From Aquifex sp964425585 (GTDB taxonomy: Bacteria > Aquificota > Aquificia > Aquificales > Aquificaceae): a stretch of 64,000 bases of DNA. The notes under the pieces were generated by a model that was not told the DNA's origin, did not search any database, and saw nothing but the letters and a program-made list of their open reading frames with translations. Made by a program: the position numbers and the translations under genes. The stretch is from the NCBI GenBank assembly GCA_964425585.1, contig CAYRMG010000002.1:1-64000 (forward strand). Reading direction: 5' to 3'. This document shows positions 24,447 through 32,904 of this stretch, in pieces (positions within the stretch are counted from its first letter, which is position 1; every line of letters begins with the position of its first letter).

Positions 24447-25382
24447 ATGAAATTTCTTTTAATCCAGAGAAGGGCTTTAGGTGATGCTCTTTATACTTCT
24501 CTCGTTTCCGACGTTTTAAAGAAGGAATTTCCCGATGCGAAAATATACCTTCTTACTTTAGAGCCTCTTTGCGAACTTATTGAAAATTTACCCATTGACC
24601 GATGTATAGCCTATAAATCGCTCGTAGATGCAGTAAAAAGAATAAGGAAGATTAAGCCCGATGTAGTTCTTGACTATGAAGCTACATTTAAAACGTATCC
24701 CCTTGTAATTCTTTCCGGTGCAAAGAAGCGAATAGCTTTTTACAAAAAGAAAAGGGAAAAGCTTTTATATCCTATATATACTGATTTGATTGACTACATA
24801 GACTACGGATTTACATTTTGGGATAGATTGAGGTTATTAAAGGCCTTAGAAGTGGATTATGAAAGGTATATAAAGAAAAGGTATCTGCCGAAAGTTTTCC
24901 CGAAAGGGTCTAAAAAGGAAAAGTATATTGTTATTACTCCGAAAGGTAAACTTAAGGGAAAAACGATATCCCCGGAGCGTGTGAAGGTTTTGTTTGATAA
25001 GCTTACAGATTTTTATGAGGTTAAAGTTTGTGTTGAACCAAAAGAAAAAGAATACACGGAACATCTGAAGTCTTTGGGTATTCCTGTTTTGAATCTTAAT
25101 ATGAGAGAGTTTAAGGAGCTGTTATCACGTTCCAAGGGGCTTATAACCGTTGAAGCTTTTCCGTATCATCTTGCATTGTTGCTTGGAATAAAATCCTTGG
25201 TTGTTCTCCAATCAACGGGTCCGTTCGTAAAGGAAACATTCGGATTGATAAGGTATCATAGACCTCCCCTTGATTGTTTAGAATGCCATAAGAAAGTATG
25301 TCCGAAAGGAACGTATGAGTGCACCTTTACCATCGGTGAAAATAAGCTTATAAGGGAAGCCCTTGAATTCTTCAGCTCTTAA
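24447..25382 (+). CDS. Glycosyltransferase family 9 (heptosyltransferase-like)
   Basis: A 311-residue enzyme of the ADP-heptose:LPS heptosyltransferase type. The N-terminus RRALGDALYTSLVSDVLKKEFP is the characteristic GT9 start with the G-D dyad, and ITVEAFPYHLALLLGIKSLVVL is the C-terminal sugar-nucleotide lobe. The end has four Cys (CLECHKKVCPKGTYEC), an unusual Cys cluster near 283-298 that may bind a metal. It likely adds a core sugar to lipopolysaccharide, consistent with the heptose adenylyltransferase gene at 42565. It starts 18 bases after ccsA without a Shine-Dalgarno. It overlaps truD by 11 bases at its 3' end. Confidence 0.8.
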   Translation: MKFLLIQRRALGDALYTSLVSDVLKKEFPDAKIYLLTLEPLCELIENLPIDRCIAYKSLVDAVKRIRKIKPDVVLDYEATFKTYPLVILSGAKKRIAFYKKKREKLLYPIYTDLIDYIDYGFTFWDRLRLLKALEVDYERYIKKRYLPKVFPKGSKKEKYIVITPKGKLKGKTISPERVKVLFDKLTDFYEVKVCVEPKEKEYTEHLKSLGIPVLNLNMREFKELLSRSKGLITVEAFPYHLALLLGIKSLVVLQSTGPFVKETFGLIRYHRPPLDCLECHKKVCPKGTYECTFTIGENKLIREALEFFSS

Positions 25383-26529
25383 TATCGGAACAGTAAAGCT
25401 TCCTGAGAAGAACGGTTGCGTAGCTTCCCGGGGGTAGGGTAAAGGATAGTTTCATACTTTTTCCCTTATCCTCCAAGACTTTCAGTTCCTTCGGTTTAAA
25501 AAAGGCTTTTCTCACTCCATCGGAAAATAACTTTATCCCTATCCTTTCCGCCATTAGCGTCTTCGGAGTTATCCCTTCCTCCTGAAGAACTTCCCTTATA
25601 ATGAGCTCTACTTTTTTGTTCTGAGGGGGATAATCCACTCCCAAGTAGGGAATCTCAAGGTCTTTTATTTCTTCCCATACTTTTTGATTCATCTCGTTAA
25701 AAAAGGCGAGTTCCCACTTCAAAAATGGAGTTTTACAGTGTTTCAAATAGCGGACTACAAAAGTATAAAGATACCTGTTCCACAGATAGCTCTGGTATGC
25801 AAAGACAAACATAAGCCTTACATTTTTCGGGAGAACCATAAAGGCGTTCTTAAAACTCTCCCCCCTCCTCAGGGCTTTCACCACTTCTACTTCCGGTTCT
25901 GAACCCTTCGGCATAAGTTTGAGGAAAGTATCCCAGTCTCTCCAGGCTTTCCTTAACATCTTTTTCAGTCTCTTATCCCTCAGGGATGTGAGATACTCCT
26001 TCATAGCCTCCTCATATTGGTGTCTTAGAAGATACTTTATAACGAAATCATCCGCGTGTTTTACGGAGCCGAATCTCTGTTCCCCGAAGTAATTTTCACA
26101 ACCGTATTCCTTCACAAGTTCAAACATATTTTCAAAAATTCTTTTATGTTTCTTCGTAATCCCTTTTATTTTTATTTCAAAGTAATTTCCCTCAATATCT
26201 CCGAGGTGAAGGGGCTGGTCGGAAAACCCGAGGAACTTAAGGGATACACCCTCATCTTCGTAATTTTTCATCTTTTCAAGAGTTTTATCGCTAAGGTTCT
26301 CAATCGCTATATACTGCTCCGTTAATGCCTTTTTATCCTTAAGTCCTGCAAAGCTTATGTTCTTTAAGGGAATTCCGAACTTTCTTGATATCTTTCTGAG
26401 GGCTTCTATCGTTGTTTTGTTTACCTTCCTGAGAATAAAGTAAGCATACCTACCCTTTTCGCTTAGTTCAAGACTCTTTATCTCTTTTACGTAAAAGTCC
26501 TCCGGATTTTCCTTAATCCTTATCTCCAT
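25372..26529 (-). CDS. truD: tRNA pseudouridine synthase D
   Basis: A 385-residue enzyme that in E. coli makes pseudouridine at tRNA position 13. The catalytic Asp is in SFAGLKDKKALTEQYIAIE (about 60-78), the TruD signature. Other motifs are NYFGEQRFGS (about 147-156) and LRHQYEEAMKEYL. The C-terminal region, MFVFAYQSYLWNRYL, is the usual TruD insertion. It is divergent from the methyltransferase gene by 18 bases, so both promoters overlap. The 3' end overlaps the GT9 gene. Confidence 0.93.
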   Translation of the reverse strand: MEIRIKENPEDFYVKEIKSLELSEKGRYAYFILRKVNKTTIEALRKISRKFGIPLKNISFAGLKDKKALTEQYIAIENLSDKTLEKMKNYEDEGVSLKFLGFSDQPLHLGDIEGNYFEIKIKGITKKHKRIFENMFELVKEYGCENYFGEQRFGSVKHADDFVIKYLLRHQYEEAMKEYLTSLRDKRLKKMLRKAWRDWDTFLKLMPKGSEPEVEVVKALRRGESFKNAFMVLPKNVRLMFVFAYQSYLWNRYLYTFVVRYLKHCKTPFLKWELAFFNEMNQKVWEEIKDLEIPYLGVDYPPQNKKVELIIREVLQEEGITPKTLMAERIGIKLFSDGVRKAFFKPKELKVLEDKGKSMKLSFTLPPGSYATVLLRKLYCSDIKS

Positions 26530-26547
26530 CTTTAGGATAATTATCTT

Positions 26548-27201
26548 ATGGACGAAAAGAGGATAATGGCTCAGGTATTTTCAAACGTTGCAAAAATTTA
26601 CGACATATTTCTCTCGGGCATTACCTTAGGGGGTATACACAGGTGGCAAGAAAGGTTAATAAAGCTTATGGGAGAAACAGGGTCTTGGCTTGATGTCGGA
26701 ACTGGAACGGGTGAAATACTCTTAAAGCTAAAAAACTCAAAGCTGAAGGTAGGTATAGATATAGCTTTTGGAATGCTAAAAAGAGCAAAGGAAAAGTGCG
26801 GAGATTGTTATCTTATTTTAGCGGACGGGGAGAATATGCCTTTTAAGAACGAAAGTTTTGACAGAGTTTCCCTTTCCCTTGTTTTTAGACATCTTCCCAG
26901 TCAAGAAAGCTTTCTGAAAGAAGCGGGAAGGGTTATGAAAAAAGGCGGAAGGATAGGCATACTGGATATAAGAAAGTTCTGGGGAAATAAGGTTTTATCC
27001 TTTCTTATGAAAACCCTTTTCCTTCCCCTAGGAATACTTATATTCGGAAAGGATAAATGGGATTTCTTTATTCACTCCCTTGAAAAGAGTTTTACAATTG
27101 ATGAAACAAAGAAACTACTTGAAGGAAACGGTTTTAAGACGATTGCAGTTGAAACAAAGTTTATGGGACTCATTTACCTAATAGTCGGTGAAAAGGTTTG
27201 A
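26548..27201 (+). CDS. Quinone-type methyltransferase (UbiE/MenG-like)
   Basis: A 217-residue SAM-dependent methyltransferase. The SAM site is LDVGTGTGEILLKL (about 48-61), then GIDIAFGMLKRAKEKCG and FDRVSLSLVFRHL, and RVMKKGGRIGILDIRKFW. The FSNVAKIYDIF N-terminus is like UbiE/MenG enzymes, which methylate the quinone ring in menaquinone synthesis. Aquifex uses a demethylmenaquinone-type quinone, so the exact product is uncertain. A GATAAT sits 6 bases before the ATG and no Shine-Dalgarno is visible, suggesting a leaderless transcript. The stop is one base from the 3' end of the convergent tRNA-Cys. Confidence 0.8.
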   Translation: MDEKRIMAQVFSNVAKIYDIFLSGITLGGIHRWQERLIKLMGETGSWLDVGTGTGEILLKLKNSKLKVGIDIAFGMLKRAKEKCGDCYLILADGENMPFKNESFDRVSLSLVFRHLPSQESFLKEAGRVMKKGGRIGILDIRKFWGNKVLSFLMKTLFLPLGILIFGKDKWDFFIHSLEKSFTIDETKKLLEGNGFKTIAVETKFMGLIYLIVGEKV

Positions 27202-27202
27202 T

Positions 27203-27277
27203 TGGAGGCGACGGGCGGATTCGAACCGCCGTAAAGGGGATTTGCAGTCCCCCGCCTAACCGCTCGGCCACGTCGCC
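27203..27277 (-). tRNA. tRNA-Cys (GCA)
   Basis: A complete cloverleaf on the minus strand. The acceptor stem GGCGACG pairs with CGTCGCC, the anticodon arm GGGGA-CTGCAAA-TCCCC holds the GCA anticodon (27243-27245), and the T arm is CGGCGGTTCGAATCCGCCG-like. The discriminator is U, as expected for tRNA-Cys, and the 3' CCA is encoded (27203-27205). It is convergent with the methyltransferase gene. TATAAT at 27295-27290 in minus sense lies upstream and is the likely -10. Confidence 0.96.
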
Positions 27278-27289
27278 TAACTAATTAAT

Positions 27290-27295
27290 ATTATA
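27290..27295 (-). promoter_or_regulatory. Predicted -10 element of tRNA-Cys
   Basis: A perfect TATAAT on the minus strand, 13 bases before the tRNA 5' end. No good -35 is seen 17 bases upstream. Placement is right for a short 5' leader trimmed by RNase P. Confidence 0.45.
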
Positions 27296-27324
27296 TTGCT
27301 TTTTTACGAAAAATCTTTAGAATA

Positions 27325-27382
27325 AAGATAACCCATCGGGAGGGATATCTTCTCCTTCCGAATGGAGAAAAAACTAAGGAGG
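27325..27382 (+). promoter_or_regulatory. Competing hairpins in the leader of the DEAD-box helicase gene
   Basis: Three pairings can form and compete. Hairpin A: AAGATA-ACCC (27325-27334) with GGG-ATATCTT (27342-27351), one mismatch. Hairpin B: TTCTCC (27350-27355) with GGAGAA (27364-27369). SD sequester: CTCCTT (27352-27357) with the Shine-Dalgarno AAGGAG (27376-27381). B and the sequester share CTCC, while A and B share two bases. This is an attenuator-like layout. Whether the leader starts upstream of 27325 is not known. Confidence 0.4.
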
Positions 27383-27386
27383 AATG

Positions 27387-28469
27387 ATGTTTTCACTGCT
27401 CAAAGAAGAGATAAGAAAAGCTCTTGAAGAGCTAAATTACGAAACACCGACTCCCGTTCAGGAAAAAACTATCCCCTTGGCTCTTGAAGGAAAGGATTGT
27501 TTAATTCAGGCAAGGACGGGAACGGGAAAAACGGGAGCGTTCGGACTTCCGATATTGAACAATTTATCAAAGGGAGAAAAGGCTCTCATACTGGTGCCAA
27601 CAAGGGAACTTGCACTCCAGATAAGGGATAACCTGAGGAATTACGGAAAGTATCTGAGAAAAAGGATTTACGCCTTTTACGGAGGAATAAAGGTATTCTC
27701 AAACCTGAAGATTCTCTCAACTCAAGATGTTGACGTTGTGATAGGAACTCCCGGAAGAATAAAAGACCTTATAGAGAGAGGAGCTCTTAAGCTTGATAAC
27801 GTAAGGTATTTCGTTCTTGACGAAGTGGATGTTATGCTGGATATGAACTTCAAGGAAGATATAGATTTCATATGCTCAAGACTCCCCGAAAAGAAACAGG
27901 TTTTCTTCGTTTCCGCAACTTTCCCGAAGGAGGTTATTGAACTCTCCGAAGAGTATACGAAAGATGCAACCTTTATAAGGGTTCAAACCAATCGGCTTGA
28001 GCCCAAGATAGAGGAAAAATTTCTCAAAGTTTTTTCCCATGAGGAAAAGCTTGATAACCTTGTGGAGGTTTTAAAAATACTTGAAAAGGTCATTGTTTTT
28101 GTAAACAGGAAAAAGGATGCCAAAATACTTGAGAATTACTTAAGAAGCCAAAATGTATCGGTTAAAGCCCTACACGGAGACCTCCCGCAAAAAAGAAGGG
28201 AGAGCGTTCTGAAAAGCTTTAGGGAAGGAAAGATAAGGGTTTTAGTGGCTACCGATGTAGCTTCAAGGGGGCTTGATATACGCGAAGTTGAAGCTGTAAT
28301 TAACTTTCACCTTCCCGAAGACCCTAAGGTCTATCTCCATCGTATAGGAAGAACGGGAAGAATGGGAACAAAAGGAGTAGCGTTTAATTTTGTATCTCCC
28401 GAAGAAAGGAGAAATTACGAAAGGATTGAGCGCTTCAGGAGGAAGAAAAGAAATAATAAATCTATATGA
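27387..28469 (+). CDS. DEAD-box RNA helicase
   Basis: A 360-residue ATP-dependent RNA helicase, close to the minimal two-domain core. Motifs: Q-motif near 15-25, ARTGTGKTGAF (motif I), VLDEVDVML (motif II as DEVD rather than DEAD), FVSATF (motif III), then GDLPQKRRE and VATDVASRGLD and HRIGRTGRMG in domain 2. It has no long C-terminal RNA-binding tail like DeaD. The second ATG at 27387 has the better Shine-Dalgarno spacing (AAGGAGG, 4 bases). The leader can fold as described at 27325-27382, which could sense temperature or supply of helicase. It overlaps the next gene by 4 bases (ATGA). Confidence 0.9.
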   Translation: MFSLLKEEIRKALEELNYETPTPVQEKTIPLALEGKDCLIQARTGTGKTGAFGLPILNNLSKGEKALILVPTRELALQIRDNLRNYGKYLRKRIYAFYGGIKVFSNLKILSTQDVDVVIGTPGRIKDLIERGALKLDNVRYFVLDEVDVMLDMNFKEDIDFICSRLPEKKQVFFVSATFPKEVIELSEEYTKDATFIRVQTNRLEPKIEEKFLKVFSHEEKLDNLVEVLKILEKVIVFVNRKKDAKILENYLRSQNVSVKALHGDLPQKRRESVLKSFREGKIRVLVATDVASRGLDIREVEAVINFHLPEDPKVYLHRIGRTGRMGTKGVAFNFVSPEERRNYERIERFRRKKRNNKSI

Positions 28470-29581
28470 GATATTTCTTCAAAGATGTTCCCGAAAATCT
28501 ATGGAGAAGCTACAACTGGCAGATACAAAACAGGATAAAGAGCCTTGAGGAGATAAAGAAGTATATAAACCTTCTTCCCGAGGAGGAGGAAGGAATAAAA
28601 AAAACCGCGGGGGTTTACCCCTTCGCGATAACCCCTTACTATCTTTCCCTTATAAATCCCGAGAATCCGAATGACCCTATAAGACTCCAAGCGATACCAA
28701 GAGCGGTTGAGGTAGACCCGAAGATACAATCCTTCGGAGAACCCGATGCGTTAAAGGAAGAGGGAGATATTCCCGGTTTGACCCACAGGTATCCCGACAG
28801 GGTTCTTCTAAACGTTACAACCTTTTGTGCGGTTTATTGCAGACATTGTATGAGAAAGAGAATATTCTCCCAGGGAGAGAGAGCAAGAACAAAAGAAGAA
28901 ATAGACAGAATGATTCACTACATAAGGAAACACGAAGAGATAAGAGACGTTCTAATATCGGGCGGAGAGCCTCTTTCCCTTTCAAATGAAAAGATTGAGT
29001 ATATACTGAAAAGACTAAGGGAGATAAAGCACGTTGAGATTATACGTTTCGGAACACGCCTTCCCGTTCTCGCCCCGCAACGCTTTTACGACGATAAGCT
29101 TCTTGATATTCTTGAGAAATACTCTCCCATCTGGATAAATACCCACTTCAACCATCCAAACGAGATAACCGAGTATTCAGCGGAAGCGGTTGAAAGATTG
29201 CTCAGAAGAGGTATACCCGTAAATAACCAGACTGTTCTCCTGAAAGGGGTAAACGATAATCCCGAAACAATGTTAAAACTCTTCAGGGAACTTCTGAAGA
29301 TAAAGGTAAAGCCCCAGTATCTCTTCCACTGTGACCCGATAAAGGGAGCGGTTCATTTCAGAACAACAGTGGACAAAGGTCTTGAGATTATGAGATATTT
29401 GAGGGGAAGGATAAGCGGTTTCGGAATTCCTACCTATGCGGTTGACCTCCCGGGAGGAAAGGGAAAAGTTCCCCTTCTTCCTAACTATGTGGTAAAAAGG
29501 GAAGGAAATAAGTTCTGGTTTGAAAGTTTTACCGGGGAAGTTGTTGAATACGAAATTGAAGAGGTTTGGGAAGGATTTTAA
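28466..29581 (+). CDS. Lysine 2,3-aminomutase family radical SAM protein
   Basis: A 371-residue radical SAM/PLP enzyme. The iron-sulfur Cys motif is CAVYCRHCMRKRIF (about 112-125), GGEPLSLSNEKIEYIL follows, and PQYLFHCDPIKGAVHFRT matches the family. Members make beta-lysine as an osmolyte, or modify lysine on elongation factor P. At 371 residues it is shorter than clostridial KamA (416) but longer than EpmB. I cannot choose between these. It is coupled to the helicase (ATGA), and next comes a prenyl synthase. No acetyltransferase for beta-lysine is visible nearby. Confidence 0.85.
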   Translation: MRYFFKDVPENLWRSYNWQIQNRIKSLEEIKKYINLLPEEEEGIKKTAGVYPFAITPYYLSLINPENPNDPIRLQAIPRAVEVDPKIQSFGEPDALKEEGDIPGLTHRYPDRVLLNVTTFCAVYCRHCMRKRIFSQGERARTKEEIDRMIHYIRKHEEIRDVLISGGEPLSLSNEKIEYILKRLREIKHVEIIRFGTRLPVLAPQRFYDDKLLDILEKYSPIWINTHFNHPNEITEYSAEAVERLLRRGIPVNNQTVLLKGVNDNPETMLKLFRELLKIKVKPQYLFHCDPIKGAVHFRTTVDKGLEIMRYLRGRISGFGIPTYAVDLPGGKGKVPLLPNYVVKREGNKFWFESFTGEVVEYEIEEVWEGF

Positions 29582-29593
29582 TATCCTAAAATT

Positions 29594-30385
29594 ATGGATA
29601 AGCTTATCCTCTGGAAAGAAAGAATAGAAAAGAAGCTTTATGAAATACTGGAACGGCTTCGGGGGCCCGAATCCCTAAAAGAAGCGGTAAAATACTACCC
29701 TCTCCAAAAGGGAAAGAGAATAAGACCCCTTTTTACCGTAGCGGTTGCGGACACGCTCGGAGGAAATGAAGAGGACGCTATTACCGTCGGATGCGGAATA
29801 GAGCTTATTCATAACTATTCATTAATCCACGATGACCTACCATCTATGGATAACGATACGTTGAGAAGAGGGAAGCCTACCTGTCACGTAAAGTTCGGGG
29901 AAGCCTTAGCACTTCTTGCGGGGGATGCCCTTCTTACTTACACCTTTGAGGTTTTATCGGATAAGACTAACTTCAGAACGCTCGGAGAAAGCGAAATACT
30001 TGAGATAATAAACGTGCTTTCTAAAAAATCAGGGTCTGAGGGTATGGTGGGAGGACAGGTTCTTGATGTAGAAGGATACGAAGACCTTTACGAAGTAAGT
30101 ATAAAAAAGACGGGTGCCCTGTTTGAAGCATGCTTTATATGCGGCGGGATAATCGCAAAAAGAAGGGAAATGCTACGTGAGCTTGAGGATACGGGGAGAA
30201 AGGTAGGACTGCTTTTCCAGATGGTTGATGACTACCTTGATAAGGACGGCTTTTACACACTGAAAGGAGAAGAGCTCAGGGAAGATATAGAAAAGCTACA
30301 TCGGGAAATACTAAGTATAAAACTAATAAAAGAGAGCAAAGAGTTAAAAGAGCTCATTGATATGATAAAAGGACGGATAAATTAA
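29594..30385 (+). CDS. ispA: Short-chain polyprenyl diphosphate synthase
   Basis: A 263-residue trans-prenyltransferase making FPP or GGPP. The first Asp-rich motif is LIHDDLPSMDNDTLRRGKP (about 79-97), the second LLFQMVDDYLDKDG near 213-226. KGKRIRPLF (about 40-48) binds isopentenyl diphosphate. The spacing before the first motif (LIHNYSLIH) favours FPP/GGPP rather than long chains. It is shorter than typical IspA (290-300) but all motifs are present. It begins 12 bases after the aminomutase gene. Its stop shares TTAA with that of convergent rpmA. Confidence 0.9.
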   Translation: MDKLILWKERIEKKLYEILERLRGPESLKEAVKYYPLQKGKRIRPLFTVAVADTLGGNEEDAITVGCGIELIHNYSLIHDDLPSMDNDTLRRGKPTCHVKFGEALALLAGDALLTYTFEVLSDKTNFRTLGESEILEIINVLSKKSGSEGMVGGQVLDVEGYEDLYEVSIKKTGALFEACFICGGIIAKRREMLRELEDTGRKVGLLFQMVDDYLDKDGFYTLKGEELREDIEKLHREILSIKLIKESKELKELIDMIKGRIN

Positions 30386-30678
30386 TGAACCTTTCCGTTC
30401 CTCTGTTCCATTAATTTTTCCCACTCTTCGGGTGAAAGGACGCTTACGAACTTTTTCTTTCTTCTCGTTTCAAAGTGAACGTATCCATCTTTTAATGCAA
30501 AAAGCGTATAATCGGAACCCATTCCTACATTCTTTCCCGGGTATATCTTCGTTCCTCTTTGTCTGACTATAATGTTCCCCGCTTTTACAAACTGTCCGTC
30601 ATATCTCTTCACCCCTAACCTTTTGGATATACTATCCCTTCCGTTTTTTGTTGAACCACCGCTCGCTTTGCTTGCCAT
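30382..30678 (-). CDS. rpmA: 50S ribosomal protein L27
   Basis: A 98-residue ribosomal protein near the peptidyl-transferase centre. Its N-terminus (ASKASGGSTKNGRDS) is the conserved L27 tail that reaches the tRNA CCA end; VKAGNIIVRQRGTKIYPGKN and FALKDGYVHFE are also standard. Bacillus-type N-terminal extension is absent. The usual partner L21 (rplU) and the GTPase obgE are not adjacent, so this cluster has been broken up. GGAGG precedes the ATG at 30678 with a 7-base spacing. Convergent with ispA (shared TTAA stops) and divergent from the PBP1A gene. Confidence 0.96.
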   Translation of the reverse strand: MASKASGGSTKNGRDSISKRLGVKRYDGQFVKAGNIIVRQRGTKIYPGKNVGMGSDYTLFALKDGYVHFETRRKKKFVSVLSPEEWEKLMEQRNGKVH

Positions 30679-30720
30679 GACCTTACCTCCTGAAATGTTT
30701 TATTATATTTAAAATCTACA

Positions 30721-32904
30721 ATGGTCAAAAAGATTTTTATCACCTTTGCGGGCTTAAGCCTTATTCTTCTTTTATTCATCGGAGTCTTTCTTTACTCGGT
30801 TTACAAAAATCTCCCGAACCCGAAGCTTCTTGAAAAGTGGACACCTCCCCAGGCATCGGAGGTTTATGATGCAAAGGGAAGATTATACGGAACCATAGGC
30901 TTTCAAAAAAGATTTTACGTTACCCTTGATAAAATTCCAAAAAATGTAATAAACGCATTTATAGCGATAGAGGACAGGAATTTTTGGAAGCATAAAGGTT
31001 TTGACCCCGTAGCAATATTAAGGGCTGCTTACGTTAACTATAAGGCGGGAAAGATAGTTCAGGGAGGGAGCACAATAACCCAGCAACTCGCCAAGAACCT
31101 TTTCTTAACACCCGAGAGAACCGTATGGAGGAAGATAAAGGAAATCCTTCTTGCGGTAAAAATTGAGCGAACATTCAGCAAGGAAAAAATCCTTGAGCTT
31201 TATCTGAACCAGATTTATCTCGGAAGCGGTGCTTACGGTGTTGAGGCTGCTTCACAGGTATACTTCGGGAAACACGTATGGGAACTTAGCCTTGAAGAGG
31301 CTGCTCTCCTTGCGGCACTTCCAAAGGCTCCCGCATACTATAACCCCTTCTATCATCCCGAAAGAGCACTTAAAAGGAGAAATCTGGTTTTATCCGCAAT
31401 GCTTGAACAAGGCTATATAACCCGCACACAGTTTGAAGAAGCTGTGAACAAACCTCTAAATGTAAAGAAACACAACAAATACAGGTTCTCCGACTACGTT
31501 CTTGATATGGTAAAAGAATACGTATTCAGAAAATACGGAGAACTCGCTTACAAGGGAAACCTTAAAATATACATAACGATTGATAAAGATTATCAGGAAC
31601 CTGCGGTAAAAAGTTTAAAAGAGGGACTTCTAAGAGTTGCGAAAACTATAGGTATACCTTACCTTCCCGAAAGTGAAGAGGACATGAAAATAGCTTATGA
31701 AAAGGAAAAAAAACTAAATAGGTTCAAAATCGGTAAAGTTTACGTTGCAAAAATCCTATCCTACGATGGAAAAATAATGGAGGTGGAAATCCACGGAAGG
31801 AAGTTTTACGGGGAGATAAAAAACCTTCCGATAAAGGGGCACAAATACATATTTATAAGATACAAAGGAAAAGAGAAAGCGGAGATAATTCCAGACCTTG
31901 AGGGAAGTCTTGTAAGTATAGATGTAAAGACGGGAGAGATAAAGGCTCTCGTCGGAGGGAGAAGTTATTTATACTCCCAGTTTAACAGAGCAACAAGAGC
32001 CCTCAGACAGCCCGGTTCCGCTATAAAGCCGATAATATACTTGGGTGCATTGCTCAAGGGAAAAACCCAGATATCAATTATTGACGCAAGTCCGAAATCC
32101 TATTACGACCCATCAAGGGGTAAAGACTGGACACCGAAGAACTATGACGATAAAAAGTATAAAAATGTCACACTCAGGTTTGCCCTTGCTCATAGCATAA
32201 ACACAGCGTCCGTAAACCTCCTTGATGAAATCGGTTTTAAAATTGTCCTTGATGTGGGAAGAAAAGTAGGGATTGATAATCTAAAACCCTATTACTCGTT
32301 AGCCCTCGGAACAATTGAGGTAACACCCCTAAAGCTTACAGCTGCATACCAAGTTTTTGCAAATCTCGGGGTAAGGTGTAAGCCCTTTTTCATAAAGAGG
32401 ATAGAAGATAGAAACGGAAATATTCTTGAGGAGAATAAACCCGAGTGTAAGGAAGTCCTTCCCGCTCCCGAGACGAGGGTTCTTGTTGATATGTTAAGGG
32501 CTGTTGTTCTTGAAGGAACGGCAAGGAGGGCAAAGGTTTTAAGGAAAGTGGTTGCGGGAAAGACGGGAACAACCGATGATTATCAGGACGCTTGGTTTGT
32601 AGGATTTTCCCCGCACATAGTTACCGGCGTTTGGGTAGGATACGACGTTAAAAAATCTCTGGGAGAACACATGAGCGGGGCAAGAGTTGCACTACCCATA
32701 TGGATTGATTACATGCGCTTCATTACCGAACTTTATCCCGATGAAGACTTTAAACTTCCTCCCGAGAACATAATCGTCAAGATTAATCCGAAGGATTTAG
32801 TTCTTGCGGATGAAACCTGCGAAGGGGTTGATATGGCTTTTGTAAAGGGAACGGAACCCCACATAACCTGCTCCGACCTGAGAAGCATAATAGGTTTAAA
32901 ATGA
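30721..32904 (+). CDS. Bifunctional penicillin-binding protein 1A
   Basis: A 727-residue peptidoglycan synthase. A TM anchor lies at about 5-25. The glycosyltransferase-51 domain (about 50-230) has IEDRNFWKHKGFDP, GGSTITQQLAKN and IYLGSGAYGVEAAS. An OB-like insert lies at about 300-400. The transpeptidase has PGSAIKP (catalytic SxxK), HSINTAS and KTGTTDDYQDAWFVG. A cytosolic tail is short. No Shine-Dalgarno is visible and a TAAAAT ends 5 bases before the ATG, so a very short leader is likely. Its stop overlaps the bioF start (ATGA). It works with the lipid carrier recycled by UppP. Confidence 0.94.
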   Translation: MVKKIFITFAGLSLILLLFIGVFLYSVYKNLPNPKLLEKWTPPQASEVYDAKGRLYGTIGFQKRFYVTLDKIPKNVINAFIAIEDRNFWKHKGFDPVAILRAAYVNYKAGKIVQGGSTITQQLAKNLFLTPERTVWRKIKEILLAVKIERTFSKEKILELYLNQIYLGSGAYGVEAASQVYFGKHVWELSLEEAALLAALPKAPAYYNPFYHPERALKRRNLVLSAMLEQGYITRTQFEEAVNKPLNVKKHNKYRFSDYVLDMVKEYVFRKYGELAYKGNLKIYITIDKDYQEPAVKSLKEGLLRVAKTIGIPYLPESEEDMKIAYEKEKKLNRFKIGKVYVAKILSYDGKIMEVEIHGRKFYGEIKNLPIKGHKYIFIRYKGKEKAEIIPDLEGSLVSIDVKTGEIKALVGGRSYLYSQFNRATRALRQPGSAIKPIIYLGALLKGKTQISIIDASPKSYYDPSRGKDWTPKNYDDKKYKNVTLRFALAHSINTASVNLLDEIGFKIVLDVGRKVGIDNLKPYYSLALGTIEVTPLKLTAAYQVFANLGVRCKPFFIKRIEDRNGNILEENKPECKEVLPAPETRVLVDMLRAVVLEGTARRAKVLRKVVAGKTGTTDDYQDAWFVGFSPHIVTGVWVGYDVKKSLGEHMSGARVALPIWIDYMRFITELYPDEDFKLPPENIIVKINPKDLVLADETCEGVDMAFVKGTEPHITCSDLRSIIGLK

